This document shows positions 19,694-28,062 of a stretch of 64,000 nt of DNA, piece after piece. The DNA is from Sedimenticola hydrogenitrophicus (GTDB lineage Bacteria > Pseudomonadota > Gammaproteobacteria > Chromatiales > Chromatiaceae). Each line of letters begins with the position of its first letter. Positions within the stretch are counted from its first letter, which is position 1. The stretch spans positions 1 through 64,000 of the forward strand of contig NZ_JAQGEI010000008.1 of the NCBI RefSeq assembly GCF_029017505.1, written 5' to 3'. Both the position numbers and the translations under genes were made by a program. A model generated the notes under the pieces. That model was not told where the DNA came from. It saw only the letters and a list, made by a program, of their open reading frames with translations, and ran no database searches.

Positions 19694-20017
19694 GTAACTA
19701 CTTACCCGGTCTGTAAGTGATTGGTCTGTCTTGTTGGCCGATCTTGGTGGCACTTACTTAAGGCGAATTGCAGGATTTTCGTCATTCCGGCGCAGGCCGG
19801 ACTAAAGCGCGAAGCGCGTTGAACGACTGAAAGTCGGCCCGAAGGGTGAGCGAAGCGAATAATCCAGGAAAACCGCCACCATTAAGCAGTCTGGATCCCG
19901 GCCTGCGCCGGGATGACGGTGGTTCTTGGCTTAAGTAAGTGCCATTCGGGTCGGATTCGAGGAGACAAGCCATCACGTGAGGCCGGCAAGGCAGGCCAAT
20001 CACCCCGTGAGTAGTTA
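19694..20017. repeat. Palindromic repeat family A, copy 1, carrying nested family B
   Basis: The outer arms GTAACTACTTACCCGGTCTG (left) and CACCCCGTGAGTAGTTA (right) match the element at 33886-34094, including the GGCCTG/AAGGCAGGCCAATCACC inner arms. Here the core is replaced by the 195-bp family B element. It lies between hyaB and hyaC and accounts for almost the whole 372-bp gap. Confidence 0.75.
19749..19943. repeat. Palindromic repeat family B, complete copy
   Basis: Bounded by a perfect 14-bp inverted repeat, GGCACTTACTTAAG and CTTAAGTAAGTGCC. Inside is a second palindrome (GTCATTCCGGCGCAGGCCGG against CCGGCCTGCGCCGGGATGAC) resembling widespread dRS3-like repeats. A partial copy is at bases 1-47. 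Confidence 0.8.
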
Positions 20018-20053
20018 TTGATGAACAAGTCATAATGCCCAGGAGGCACGATT

Positions 20054-20737
20054 ATGCAGACAGAAATCAACTCGGGCGCGGTCTATGTGTACGAGGCCCC
20101 GGTCAGGGTCTGGCACTGGGTCAATGCCCTCTCCATCACCCTGCTGGCGATCACCGGTTACCTGGTGGCGAATCCCCTGCCGAGTATGTCGGGGGAGGCC
20201 AGCGACCATTTCCTCATGGGCTATATCCGCTTCGTCCACTTTGCCGCCGCCTATATCTTCGCGGTCGGTTTCCTGGGACGGATCTACTGGGCCCTGGTGG
20301 GCAATGCGTATTCGCGGCAACTGTTCACCCTGCCGTTGCACCGGCCGCGGTTCTGGAAGGAGCTGCTGCACGAGGTGCGCTGGTACGCCTTTCTGGAAAA
20401 GGAACCGAAGAAGTATGTCGGCCACAACCCGCTGGCCCACCTGTTCATGGTGGCGATTATTACCGTGGGCGGCTTCATCATGCTGCTCACCGGTTTCGCC
20501 CTCTATGCCGAGCAGACCGGGCTGGGCAGCTGGCAGGACAGCCTGTTCGGCTGGCTGATCCCGCTGCTGGGCCAGAGCCAGGACGTGCGCCTGTGGCACC
20601 ATTGGGGCATGTGGGTGATCGTGGTGTTCGTGATGCTGCATGTCTACGTGGCGATCCGCGAGGACATCGTATCGCGCCAGAGCCTGATCAGCACCATGAT
20701 CAGCGGCTGGCGCACCTTCAAGGATGACCGGCCATGA
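20054..20737 (+). CDS. hyaC: Ni/Fe-hydrogenase b-type cytochrome subunit
   Basis: 227-aa inner-membrane diheme cytochrome b of the HupC/HyaC family. It has four hydrophobic segments with heme-ligand histidines in VWHWVNALSI, RFVHFAAAYIF and HHWGMWVIVVFVMLHVYVAIRED. It anchors HyaAB and passes electrons from H2 to the quinone pool. AGGAGG lies about 8 nt before the ATG. The 4-bp overlap with hyaD shows that the operon continues after the repeat. Confidence 0.95.
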   Translation: MQTEINSGAVYVYEAPVRVWHWVNALSITLLAITGYLVANPLPSMSGEASDHFLMGYIRFVHFAAAYIFAVGFLGRIYWALVGNAYSRQLFTLPLHRPRFWKELLHEVRWYAFLEKEPKKYVGHNPLAHLFMVAIITVGGFIMLLTGFALYAEQTGLGSWQDSLFGWLIPLLGQSQDVRLWHHWGMWVIVVFVMLHVYVAIREDIVSRQSLISTMISGWRTFKDDRP

Positions 20738-21471
20738 ACGCGGCAACCAACCGGCCGCCACGGGTCCTGGTGCTGGGCATCGGCAACCTGCTGTGGGCCG
20801 ACGAGGGGTTCGGGGTGCGGGCGGTGGAGGCGTTCCAGCAGCGCTACCACACCCCGGCCCATGTGCGGGTGCTGGATGGCGGCACCCAGGGAGTCTACCT
20901 GGTGCAGGAGGTGCGCGAGGCCGAGCTGCTGGTGGTGTTCGACGCCATCGACTACGGCCTGCCGCCGGGCACACTGAAACTGATCGAGGGCGAGGCGGTG
21001 CCGAAATACCTCGGGGTGAAGAAGGTGAGCCTGCACCAGACCGGTTTTCAGGAGGTGCTGGCGCTGGCCGAGATGCTCGGCGACTACCCGCGTCAGCTGC
21101 TGCTGATCGGCGTGCAGCCGGAAGAGATCGAGGACTACGGCGGCAGCCTGCGACCGGTGGTGAAGGCACAGATCGAACCGGCCCTGCGGGAGGCGGTCGC
21201 CTATCTGCGGCGCCAGGGGGTGGCGGTCCGCCGCCGGGCACGGCCGCCCTCGGTGGACGCCTACAGCGCCGCCATCGGCGACATGGCCCGTTACGAGTCG
21301 GAGCGGCCGGGACCGGAGCAGGCGTGCCGGCTGGGTGACGAACGGGTGCTCCGCTCCGGCGACTACCAGGTGGCCTATCGACCGGCCGACCTGGAAGGGG
21401 TGCCGCTGCGGGTCGGACTGGACCAACACCTGGACCCCTATCGTCGGGCCAGGGCGGAGAGAGAGGAGTAA
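20734..21471 (+). CDS. hyaD: Hydrogenase maturation protease
   Basis: 245 aa, M52-family endopeptidase that checks nickel insertion and clips the C-terminal peptide of HyaB. The N-terminal GIGNLLWADEGFGVRAVE carries the nickel-contacting acidic residue, and the second (VVFDAIDYG) and third (KVSLHQTGFQEVL) family motifs follow. It is about 50 residues longer than E. coli HyaD at the C-terminus, with an Arg-rich tail. It overlaps hyaC by 4 bp. Confidence 0.95.
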   Translation: MNAATNRPPRVLVLGIGNLLWADEGFGVRAVEAFQQRYHTPAHVRVLDGGTQGVYLVQEVREAELLVVFDAIDYGLPPGTLKLIEGEAVPKYLGVKKVSLHQTGFQEVLALAEMLGDYPRQLLLIGVQPEEIEDYGGSLRPVVKAQIEPALREAVAYLRRQGVAVRRRARPPSVDAYSAAIGDMARYESERPGPEQACRLGDERVLRSGDYQVAYRPADLEGVPLRVGLDQHLDPYRRARAEREE

Positions 21472-21475
21472 GCCG

Positions 21476-21901
21476 ATGCCATCAACACTGATCAGACAGA
21501 TGATCCAGCAGCAGGCCTATCCGGTGGTGGACGAGGCCGCCCTGGCACCGTTTCTGGCGGGACAGGAGCATGCGGTGCTGTTCTTTACCGGCGACCCCAA
21601 ACAGTATCCGGAGAGCAATGACGTGGCGGTGATTCTGCCCGAGCTGGCGGCCAGGTTCGCCGGCCGATTTCGGGTGGCGGTGGTGGCGCGGGAGGCGGAG
21701 TTGCCACTGCAAAAACGCTTTCCCTTCAGCAGTTGGCCGGCGCTGGTCTTCCTCCGCGGGGAGCACTACCTGGGGGCGATCACCCGGGTGCAGAACTGGG
21801 GGGAGTACCTGGCCGAGATCGAACGGCTGCTGGGCGCCGAGCCGTTGCATGTCCGCGGCCTCGGTATCCCGGTCATCACCGCCGCGGCCGGTCGGGCGTA
21901 G
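21476..21901 (+). CDS. hyaE: Hydrogenase expression/chaperone protein HyaE/HupG
   Basis: 141 aa with a thioredoxin-like fold (LFFTGDPKQYPESNDVAVILPEL, then FSSWPALVFLRGEHYLGAI) but without a CXXC active site, as in HyaE/HupG proteins. These are chaperones for the Tat-exported small subunit. The start at 21476 follows AGGAG and lies 4 bp after hyaD. Confidence 0.9.
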   Translation: MPSTLIRQMIQQQAYPVVDEAALAPFLAGQEHAVLFFTGDPKQYPESNDVAVILPELAARFAGRFRVAVVAREAELPLQKRFPFSSWPALVFLRGEHYLGAITRVQNWGEYLAEIERLLGAEPLHVRGLGIPVITAAAGRA

Positions 21902-21967
21902 GTGGATGGGGGGCGCGCCTGCCAAGGTTTTCGGTTTGCCCGCCTCTGCATGCCTGATGGCAAATGG

Positions 21968-22048
21968 ACTCTCGCCAAGACGCCAAGAGCGCAAAGATTA
22001 GAGAAAGGGATCGTTTTTCCTTGGCGTGCTTGGCGTCATGGCGAGAGT
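21968..22048. repeat. Palindromic repeat family C, copy 1
   Basis: ACTCTCGCCAAGACGCCAAG on the left and its near-complement TTGGCGTCATGGCGAGAGT on the right form an 81-bp imperfect palindrome. A second copy lies at 30441-30521. It occupies the hyaE-hyaF gap (248 bp), which contains no gene. Confidence 0.85.
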
Positions 22049-22149
22049 GCGTAGGATAGGTGGAGGCGCGCGCCACCGTTGTTGGCGGTCGTCCACGGTA
22101 GTCGGGCGTGCCGTAACCCATCTTTGGTTGCAAATTGAGGAGGTAAATC

Positions 22150-23010
22150 ATGGGTTATTACGAACTGCCGGCGGTGACCGTCGGCATGGGCACACAGCCC
22201 GCGGAGGCGGACGGGGCCGAACTGAATTACCAGGCGATGCCGGAGGGCATGGCCACCTTCGCCATGCCGGAGATACCGGAACCCGAGGTGGTGGCGGATC
22301 TGCTGGCGGCGCGGCAACTGCTGGATGACGTGCAGAGCGCGCTGAGCGACTACCGGGCCGGCGATCCGCCGTCGCTGTTCGAGTTGGGCGGCCTGGATGC
22401 GGCCAACCTGGCGCTGGTGGATCAGTTGCTGGGGGAGGGGGAGGTGAGTATCGTGGTGTCCGGCCAGGCACAGACCCGGATCCAGGAGTCGGTGCTGGCC
22501 GGGCTGTGGCGGGTACGTTACCTGGATGGTGCGGGCACCCTGTTGCGCGACACCCTGGAGGTGGCGGACATCCCCGGGCTGGTGCGCCAGGCCACCTTTT
22601 CCACGGCCGCCGAGCAGCTGGTCCTGCCGGATGCACCGTTGCCGGAGGGGGTGCAGAACGCGCCACCGCTGATTGCCGAACTGGATGAGAAGTCCCTCGC
22701 CTGCCGCCCCGGCAGCCAACCCCATGTGATCAACCTGACCCTGCTGCCCCAGACCGAGCAGGACCTGGCCTTTCTCGACCAGTTGTTGGGGGCCGGTTCG
22801 GTCACCATCCTCTCCCGGGGTTACGGCAACTGCCGCATCACCAGTACCGCGACGCGCTATGTCTGGTGGGTGCAGTATTTCAACTCCCAGGATGCCAATA
22901 TCCTCAACACCCTGGAGGTGACCGACGTGCCCGCGGTGGCCTGTGCCGCGCCGGAGGATATCGTCGACAGCGCCCAGCGGCTGGACGAGATCCTGGAGAT
23001 CTACCGGTGA
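22150..23010 (+). CDS. hyaF: Hydrogenase expression/formation protein HyaF/HupH
   Basis: 286 aa, HupH/HyaF family, needed for making active HyaA-HyaB with correct Fe-S clusters. It contains two related halves, each with a LLGEGEV/LLGAGSV...LAGLWRVRY/ATRYVWWVQY-type core (about 90-145 and 205-260), the known internal duplication of the family. GAGG precedes the ATG by 7 nt. Its stop overlaps the hupI GTG start (GTGA). Confidence 0.93.
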   Translation: MGYYELPAVTVGMGTQPAEADGAELNYQAMPEGMATFAMPEIPEPEVVADLLAARQLLDDVQSALSDYRAGDPPSLFELGGLDAANLALVDQLLGEGEVSIVVSGQAQTRIQESVLAGLWRVRYLDGAGTLLRDTLEVADIPGLVRQATFSTAAEQLVLPDAPLPEGVQNAPPLIAELDEKSLACRPGSQPHVINLTLLPQTEQDLAFLDQLLGAGSVTILSRGYGNCRITSTATRYVWWVQYFNSQDANILNTLEVTDVPAVACAAPEDIVDSAQRLDEILEIYR

Positions 23011-23225
23011 GTGCGGCCTTTTTTGCCGGCTCCTATGGCGGCTGTGCGGACAAGCTGAGTGACACATCGCGGCTGGAGTGCAAGATCTGCTGGTATCTCT
23101 ACGACCCGGCCGAGGGCGATAGCTACTGGCAGATCCCGCCGGGGACCCCTTTCTCCAGGCTGCCCGATGACTGGAGTTGTCCCAACTGCGACGGCCGCAA
23201 GGACGATTTCATGGTGATGCCATGA
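23007..23225 (+). CDS. hupI: Rubredoxin of the hydrogenase operon
   Basis: 72 aa from a GTG that overlaps the hyaF stop. Two CXXC pairs (LECKICWYLYDP and WSCPNCDGRK) hold one iron atom, and the PPGTPFSRLPDDW loop is standard rubredoxin. HupI/HoxR rubredoxins in hydrogenase operons support activity or maturation in the presence of oxygen, which agrees with the six-cysteine HyaA. The stop overlaps the next ATG by 4 bp. Confidence 0.95.
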   Translation: MSAAFFAGSYGGCADKLSDTSRLECKICWYLYDPAEGDSYWQIPPGTPFSRLPDDWSCPNCDGRKDDFMVMP

Positions 23226-23815
23226 GCCGGGCCGAGCGGCCGGTCGAGGTGCTCCGCCTGGAGGGGCTGTTCCGTCACATCGAACAGTCCCGGATGGCCG
23301 GTGTGCCGATCCTCAACCCGGCCCTGCGGGTGCAGGCGGTGGGCTTCAGGCCCTGGAACGGCTACCAGTTGGGGGTGCTGATCACCCCCTGGTTCATGAA
23401 CCTGATCCTGCTGGGTGGTGCGGAAAACGACCGCTTGGCCGAGCAATGGCCGGGGGAAAAGATCAGTCATGCCTTCCCCTCCGGCCTGTACGAATTCATC
23501 GTCGCCGAGGAGCCGGCGCTTGCCCACAATCAGGGCCGCTACCAGGCCTGCTCCCTGTTCTCGCCCATGCAACCGTTCGACTCCCAGGAGCTGGCGGTGG
23601 CGACGGCGCGCGAGATCATGCGCGGCGTGATGCGGGAGGAGAACCGCTCCGAGGTCTCGACCCACAGCCGGGAGATCGCCGAGGCGTGGGCAGGCGGTGA
23701 TGCGCCGGTGACGGAGGCGGTGGCAGAGACCACCCCGCTCGACGAGGGACCGACCCTGTCCGAGCGTCTGGAAGCCCCGCTGACCCGGCGCGAGCTGCTC
23801 ACCGGATTGTCGTAG
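23222..23815 (+). CDS. hupJ: [NiFe]-hydrogenase assembly chaperone HybE/HupJ family
   Basis: 197 aa. The N-terminal 130 residues match HybE/HupJ (MAGVPILNPALRVQAVGF, then LGVLITPWFMNLILL and FPSGLYEFIVAEEP). The C-terminal extension ends in LTRRELLTGLS, seen in HupJ-type proteins. It is thought to bind the Tat-exported subunit during assembly. It is the last gene of the operon, and its TAG stop lies inside the start of a family D repeat. The hyp genes for NiFe centre synthesis are not in this window. Confidence 0.9.
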   Translation: MSRAERPVEVLRLEGLFRHIEQSRMAGVPILNPALRVQAVGFRPWNGYQLGVLITPWFMNLILLGGAENDRLAEQWPGEKISHAFPSGLYEFIVAEEPALAHNQGRYQACSLFSPMQPFDSQELAVATAREIMRGVMREENRSEVSTHSREIAEAWAGGDAPVTEAVAETTPLDEGPTLSERLEAPLTRRELLTGLS

Positions 23816-23887
23816 GGGCCACCCCCGGTGGTTGACCGATTGCTCGAGGTTGGACGATAACAGGGCAGGCACGGGGCCTGCCCCTAT
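23812..23887. repeat. Palindromic repeat family D, copy 1
   Basis: GTAGGGGCCACCCCCGGTGG...GGGCAGGCACGGGGCCTGCCCCTAT, a two-armed repeat also present at 33151-33227 and in part at 24154-24180. It begins at the stop codon of the hupJ gene. Confidence 0.8.
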
Positions 23888-23932
23888 GCCTGGAATATTG
23901 AAGCCTTCTGGTGTTTCTCGTTCCCATGCTCC

Positions 23933-24071
23933 GAGACTGTGAAAGTATTCAGGCTGATCAACGCGGCAAAAAAATTGACCGCCTGAGAAGCCCGTAGAGA
24001 GGCGATCGCCATCTCGGGAAGGGTTTGGGTACCCCCCTTTTCGCGTCATTTGGCAATTCTTTCACAGTCTC
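23933..24071. mobile_element. MITE-like element (family G) inserted in another repeat
   Basis: 139 bp bounded by the inverted repeat GAGACTGTGAAAG / CTTTCACAGTCTC. It splits a common palindrome whose halves TTCCCATGCTCC (before) and TCCGCGTGGGAAT (after) would otherwise join, leaving a TCC duplication at the junctions. It has no coding capacity. Confidence 0.65.
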
Positions 24072-24153
24072 TCCGCGTGGGAATGCATACCGCGCGATAA
24101 CCGCGTGGGCACAAACTACGTGCCCACCCTACGGGACAGCTCTCCGAGTTGTT

Positions 24154-24180
24154 GTAGGGGCAACCCCCCGTGGTTGCCCG
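24154..24180. repeat. Half copy of repeat family D
   Basis: The GTAGGGGCAACCCCCCGTGG arm alone, identical to the left arm at 33151. With the two preceding elements and a CGTGCCCACCCTACGGGA stretch near 24120, it fills the 397-bp gap between hupJ and ispA. Confidence 0.7.
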
Positions 24181-24212
24181 CGGGGTTGATGTTGAAGTGA
24201 ATGTAGGTCGGC

Positions 24213-25115
24213 TCAGACGTCGCGGTTGACGATGTAGTCGGCCAGCCAGCGCAGCGGATCGGCTTGCCCGTCCAGGGCCGCGAGGCTGTCCAGGGCGTCC
24301 TGGCGCAGGCTCCGGGCCAGCTCCTTGGCCCCCTTGAGGCCGATCAGCGAGGGGTAGGTGGGCTTGCCGTTGGCCTGGTCCTTGCCCTGGGTCTTGCCGA
24401 GGGTTTCGGTATCCCCCTCGACATCGAGAATATCGTCCTGCACCTGGAAGGCGAGGCCGATGCAGTTGGCGTAGTGTTCCAGCCGACGGACCTGTTCGGG
24501 ATCGGCGGCGGGTGCGGCCAGGCAGCCCAGGCGCACGCTGGCGTGGATCAACGCACCGGTCTTGTGGATATGCATAATCTCCAACTGGGCCAGGTCGATC
24601 TGCCGACCCACTGCCGCCAGGTCCAGGGCCTGACCGCCGGCCATGCCGCGTGAGCCGCTGGCGTTGGCCAGGGCCTCCAGCATCGCCAGGCGTATATCCG
24701 CGCTGAAGGGGGCGAACTCCTCCCGGCACAATACCTTGAAGGCGAGGGTCTGCAGGGCGTCGCCGGCGAGGATCGCGGTGGCCTCGTCAAACGCCTTGTG
24801 GCAGGTGGGGCGGCCGCGCCGCAAATCGTCGTCATCCATGGCCGGCAGGTCATCGTGGATCAGCGAGTAGGCGTGGATCAGTTCCACCGCGCAGGCCGGC
24901 CCATCGAGCCGTTCCGGCGTCACTCCGAGCGCGGCACCGGCCGCATAGACCAGCATCGGGCGGATCCGTTTGCCGCCGTTCAGGGTGGCGTAGCGCATCG
25001 CCTGGTGTAGCCGCTGCGGCTGGATGCTGTCGGCCGGCAGTTGCTGTTCCAGGGCGGCACCCACCCGCTGCTGGCACTGCTCCAGGTACTGCTTGAGGGC
25101 GGATTCAGTCGTCAC
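24213..25115 (-). CDS. ispA: Farnesyl diphosphate synthase
   Basis: 300 aa, class II trans-prenyltransferase making farnesyl diphosphate from IPP and DMAPP/GPP. Both Asp-rich motifs are present: [10 protein letters not shown] (about 88-97) and DDILD (about 227-231). The GTG at 25115 is preferred over a TTG six bases upstream, because GGAAG then sits 9 nt before it. It overlaps the end of xseB by about 11 bp, the usual xseB-ispA pairing. No dxs follows, since a repeat-rich region and the hydrogenase operon come next. Confidence 0.95.
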   Translation of the reverse strand: MTTESALKQYLEQCQQRVGAALEQQLPADSIQPQRLHQAMRYATLNGGKRIRPMLVYAAGAALGVTPERLDGPACAVELIHAYSLIHDDLPAMDDDDLRRGRPTCHKAFDEATAILAGDALQTLAFKVLCREEFAPFSADIRLAMLEALANASGSRGMAGGQALDLAAVGRQIDLAQLEIMHIHKTGALIHASVRLGCLAAPAADPEQVRRLEHYANCIGLAFQVQDDILDVEGDTETLGKTQGKDQANGKPTYPSLIGLKGAKELARSLRQDALDSLAALDGQADPLRWLADYIVNRDV

Positions 25116-25359
25116 GGCCAAACGCTTCCGGTTCCGCGTCGATGCGCTGGTCGGTGAGGATCTGGATCTTCTGTTCCGCCTCCTTCAGGGCCTGCTGGCA
25201 GGTGCGGGTGAGGGCGACGCCCCGCTCAAAGGACTTTAGGGACTCCTCCAGGGAGAGGTCGCCCTGTTCCAGGGTCTCCACCAGGGACTCCAGTTCACTC
25301 AGGGCCTGTTCGAACGAAGGCGCGTGGTTTTCAGTTTTTGCGGATTCTTTTTTTGGCAC
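25105..25359 (-). CDS. xseB: Exodeoxyribonuclease VII small subunit
   Basis: 84 aa, normal size for XseB, which coats the large subunit XseA of this single-strand exonuclease. The family core [20 protein letters not shown] followed by [18 protein letters not shown] is intact. The GTG at 25359 is chosen because upstream in-frame codons read through the divergent parE promoter. The C-terminus is acidic and the gene overlaps ispA. Confidence 0.93.
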   Translation of the reverse strand: MPKKESAKTENHAPSFEQALSELESLVETLEQGDLSLEESLKSFERGVALTRTCQQALKEAEQKIQILTDQRIDAEPEAFGRDD

Positions 25360-25521
25360 GGTGCGGCTCGTTGTAGCTGTAAATAGGTAAACCTTAACCA
25401 GAGGAGGGGTGGCGGTCAATCGGCACCCGCGACCGGGGGCTCGCCCAGCCCCTCGCATAGCACCGTGGGGGCGTGTAAACTCTGGGCCCATCGTGAGTCA
25501 ATCAGGCAGGTTTTTTTATCC

Positions 25522-27411
25522 ATGAGCAGCAGTTCTTACGACGCTTCCGCCATTGAGGTGCTGAGCGGCCTGGAGCCGGTGCGCAAGCGCCCTGGCATGT
25601 ATACCGATACCACGCGTCCCAATCATCTCGCCCAGGAGGTGATCGACAACAGCGTGGACGAGGCGGTCGCCGGCCACGCCACCACCATCGAGGTGACCCT
25701 GTTCAAGGACGGCTCGCTACAGGTACAGGACGACGGCCGGGGCATGCCGGTGGATATCCACCCGCAGCAGGGGTTGCCCGGGGTCGAGGTGATCCTCACC
25801 AAGCTGCATGCCGGCGGAAAGTTCTCCAACAAGAACTACCAGTTCTCCGGCGGTCTGCACGGCGTCGGAGTGTCGGTGGTCAATGCCCTCTCCAAGCATC
25901 TGGAGATCTGGGTCAAGCGCGGCGGGGCCGAGTACAACATGGCCTTTGCCGACGGTCACAAGGCGTCCGAACTGGAGGAGGTGGGTCGGGTCGGCAAGAA
26001 CAACACCGGCACCCGGCTGCGTTTCTGGCCGGATGCCAAGTATTTCGATTCGGGCAAGTTCTCGGTACGCCAGCTGTTGCATGTACTGCGTGCCAAGGCG
26101 GTGCTCTGTCCCGGTCTCAAGGTGCTGTTCCTGGATGAGCACAGTGGCGACCACTACGAGTGGTACTACGAGGACGGCCTGCAGGACTATCTGCTGGATG
26201 CCCTGCAGGGCCTGGAACTGCTGCCGGAGCCGCCGTTCGTCGGCTCCATGTCGGGCAACACCGAGACTGCCGACTGGGCGGTGGTCTGGCTGCCGGAGGG
26301 CGGCGAGGCGGTGACCGAGAGCTATGTCAACCTGATCCCCACCGCCCTGGGCGGCACCCACGTCAACGGGCTGCGTTCCGGCCTCACCGACGCGGTGCGG
26401 GAGTTCTGTGAATTCCGCAACCTGCTGCCGCGCGGGGTCAAGCTGGCGCCGGAGGATGTGTGGAACCGCTGCTGCTATATCCTCTCGGTGAAACTGTCCG
26501 ATCCCCAGTTCTCCGGCCAGACCAAGGAGCGCCTCTCTTCCCGCGAGTGCGCCGCCTTTGTCTCCGGGGTGGTGAAGGACGCCTTCAGCCTGTGGCTGAA
26601 CCAGCATACCGATGCCGGTGAGCGCATCGCCGACATGGCGATCAATGCCGCCCAGTCGCGGCTGCGGGCGGGCCGCAAGGTGCTGCGCAAGAAGGTCACC
26701 CAGGGGCCGGCGCTGCCGGGCAAGCTGGCAGACTGCAGCACCGTCGATACCACCCGCAGCGAGCTGTTCCTGGTGGAGGGCGACTCCGCCGGCGGTTCCG
26801 CCAAGCAGGCGCGGGACCGGGAGTTCCAGGCGATCATGCCGCTGCGCGGCAAGATCCTCAACACCTGGGAAGTGGACTCCGCCGAGGTGCTGGCCTCCCA
26901 GGAGGTGCATGACATCTCGGTGGCGATCGGCGTGGAACCGGGCTCGGATGACCTCGGCAAGCTGCGCTTCGGCAAGGTCTGTATCCTGGCGGATGCCGAC
27001 TCGGACGGCGCCCATATCGCCACCCTGCTGTGCGCCCTGTTCCTGCGCCATTTCCGCAAGCTGGTGCAGGAGGGACATGTCTACGTGGCGATGCCGCCGC
27101 TCTACCGGATCGACGTGGGCAAGCACATCTTCTACGCCCTGGACGACTCCGAGCGCCAGGGCGTGCTGGACCGGATCGCCGCGGAGAAACTGACCGGCAA
27201 GGTGAGTGTCCAACGCTTCAAGGGTCTGGGCGAGATGAATCCGCTGCAGCTGCGCGAGACCACCATCGACCCGGATACCCGGCGCCTGGTGCAGCTCACC
27301 ATCGATGCCGGAGACGACACCAACGGCATGATGGATATGCTATTGGCGAAGAAGCGGGCCTCGGACCGCAAGGCGTGGTTACAGGAGAAGGGCGATCTGG
27401 CGGAGGTGTGA
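25522..27411 (+). CDS. parE: DNA topoisomerase IV subunit B
   Basis: 629 aa (E. coli ParE is 630). A GHKL ATPase domain comes first (VIDNSVDEAVAGHA, DDGRGMPVD, GGLHGVGVSVVNAL), then the transducer, then the TOPRIM region (LVEGDSAGGSAKQARDREFQ and DADSDGAH). It supplies ATP-driven strand passage for chromosome decatenation with ParC, whose gene is 3.3 kb away with three genes between. The ATG at 25522 gives the standard N-terminus. Confidence 0.97.
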   Translation: MSSSSYDASAIEVLSGLEPVRKRPGMYTDTTRPNHLAQEVIDNSVDEAVAGHATTIEVTLFKDGSLQVQDDGRGMPVDIHPQQGLPGVEVILTKLHAGGKFSNKNYQFSGGLHGVGVSVVNALSKHLEIWVKRGGAEYNMAFADGHKASELEEVGRVGKNNTGTRLRFWPDAKYFDSGKFSVRQLLHVLRAKAVLCPGLKVLFLDEHSGDHYEWYYEDGLQDYLLDALQGLELLPEPPFVGSMSGNTETADWAVVWLPEGGEAVTESYVNLIPTALGGTHVNGLRSGLTDAVREFCEFRNLLPRGVKLAPEDVWNRCCYILSVKLSDPQFSGQTKERLSSRECAAFVSGVVKDAFSLWLNQHTDAGERIADMAINAAQSRLRAGRKVLRKKVTQGPALPGKLADCSTVDTTRSELFLVEGDSAGGSAKQARDREFQAIMPLRGKILNTWEVDSAEVLASQEVHDISVAIGVEPGSDDLGKLRFGKVCILADADSDGAHIATLLCALFLRHFRKLVQEGHVYVAMPPLYRIDVGKHIFYALDDSERQGVLDRIAAEKLTGKVSVQRFKGLGEMNPLQLRETTIDPDTRRLVQLTIDAGDDTNGMMDMLLAKKRASDRKAWLQEKGDLAEV

Positions 27412-27447
27412 GGTGAGCCTCAGCGGATCTCAAGGGGATATATCGAT

Positions 27448-28044
27448 ATGTCTATAAAAAAGCTCGCGTTACTGTTTTTGCTACCGTCACTGGTCGTGCC
27501 GGCGCTTGTCCAGGCGGCGGATAGCGGTGGTCCCTTGACGGCAAGAAAGGGCGACAGCAAATTCTATAGTCCCCATGAGACGGTCAATCCCAATGTGGAG
27601 GAGTATGAGTGGTCCGAGCAGGGTGCCAAGCTGCCCCCCTTCCCGGACGACGACAACCTGATCGAGTTTCAGGTGACCCGTCCGAACGCCTCCTTCAACT
27701 ATTTTATCGACGCCGACTCGGTCAGCTATACCGAGGCGGACGGGATCGTGCGCTATACCGTGGTGATCAAGTCCCGCACCGGGGCGAAGAATGTCGCCTT
27801 CGAGGGGATGCGCTGCACCACCCACGAGTACAAGACCTATGCCTTCGGCAACGGCAAGGGCGAGTTCGTCAAGCCGCGCCGCATCGAATGGAAGGCGATT
27901 GCAGAGAACAACTACACCCGCTATCGCAGCGATCTGGCCGAGTTCTATTTCTGCAATATCCGCATACTGAATCCCAGCACGGAAAAGATCATCAGCGAAC
28001 TGAAATACGGCCGACCGGAGGCCCGGGAGTCGGGTTTCCGTTAA
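27448..28044 (+). CDS. CNP1-like periplasmic protein, function unknown
   Basis: 198 aa with a signal peptide (about 1-23, ending VQA). The body has the CNP1-like pattern: YEWSEQGAKLPPFPDDDNLI, a YFIDADSVSY...GIVRYTVVIKS strand region, and MRCTTHEYKTYAFGNGKG, with two conserved cysteines. It lies 36 bp after parE on the same strand and may be cotranscribed. A GC-rich inverted repeat at 28052-28073 separates it from the convergent gene. Confidence 0.75.
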   Translation: MSIKKLALLFLLPSLVVPALVQAADSGGPLTARKGDSKFYSPHETVNPNVEEYEWSEQGAKLPPFPDDDNLIEFQVTRPNASFNYFIDADSVSYTEADGIVRYTVVIKSRTGAKNVAFEGMRCTTHEYKTYAFGNGKGEFVKPRRIEWKAIAENNYTRYRSDLAEFYFCNIRILNPSTEKIISELKYGRPEARESGFR

Positions 28045-28062
28045 CGGAACGGCGGCGGGCGA

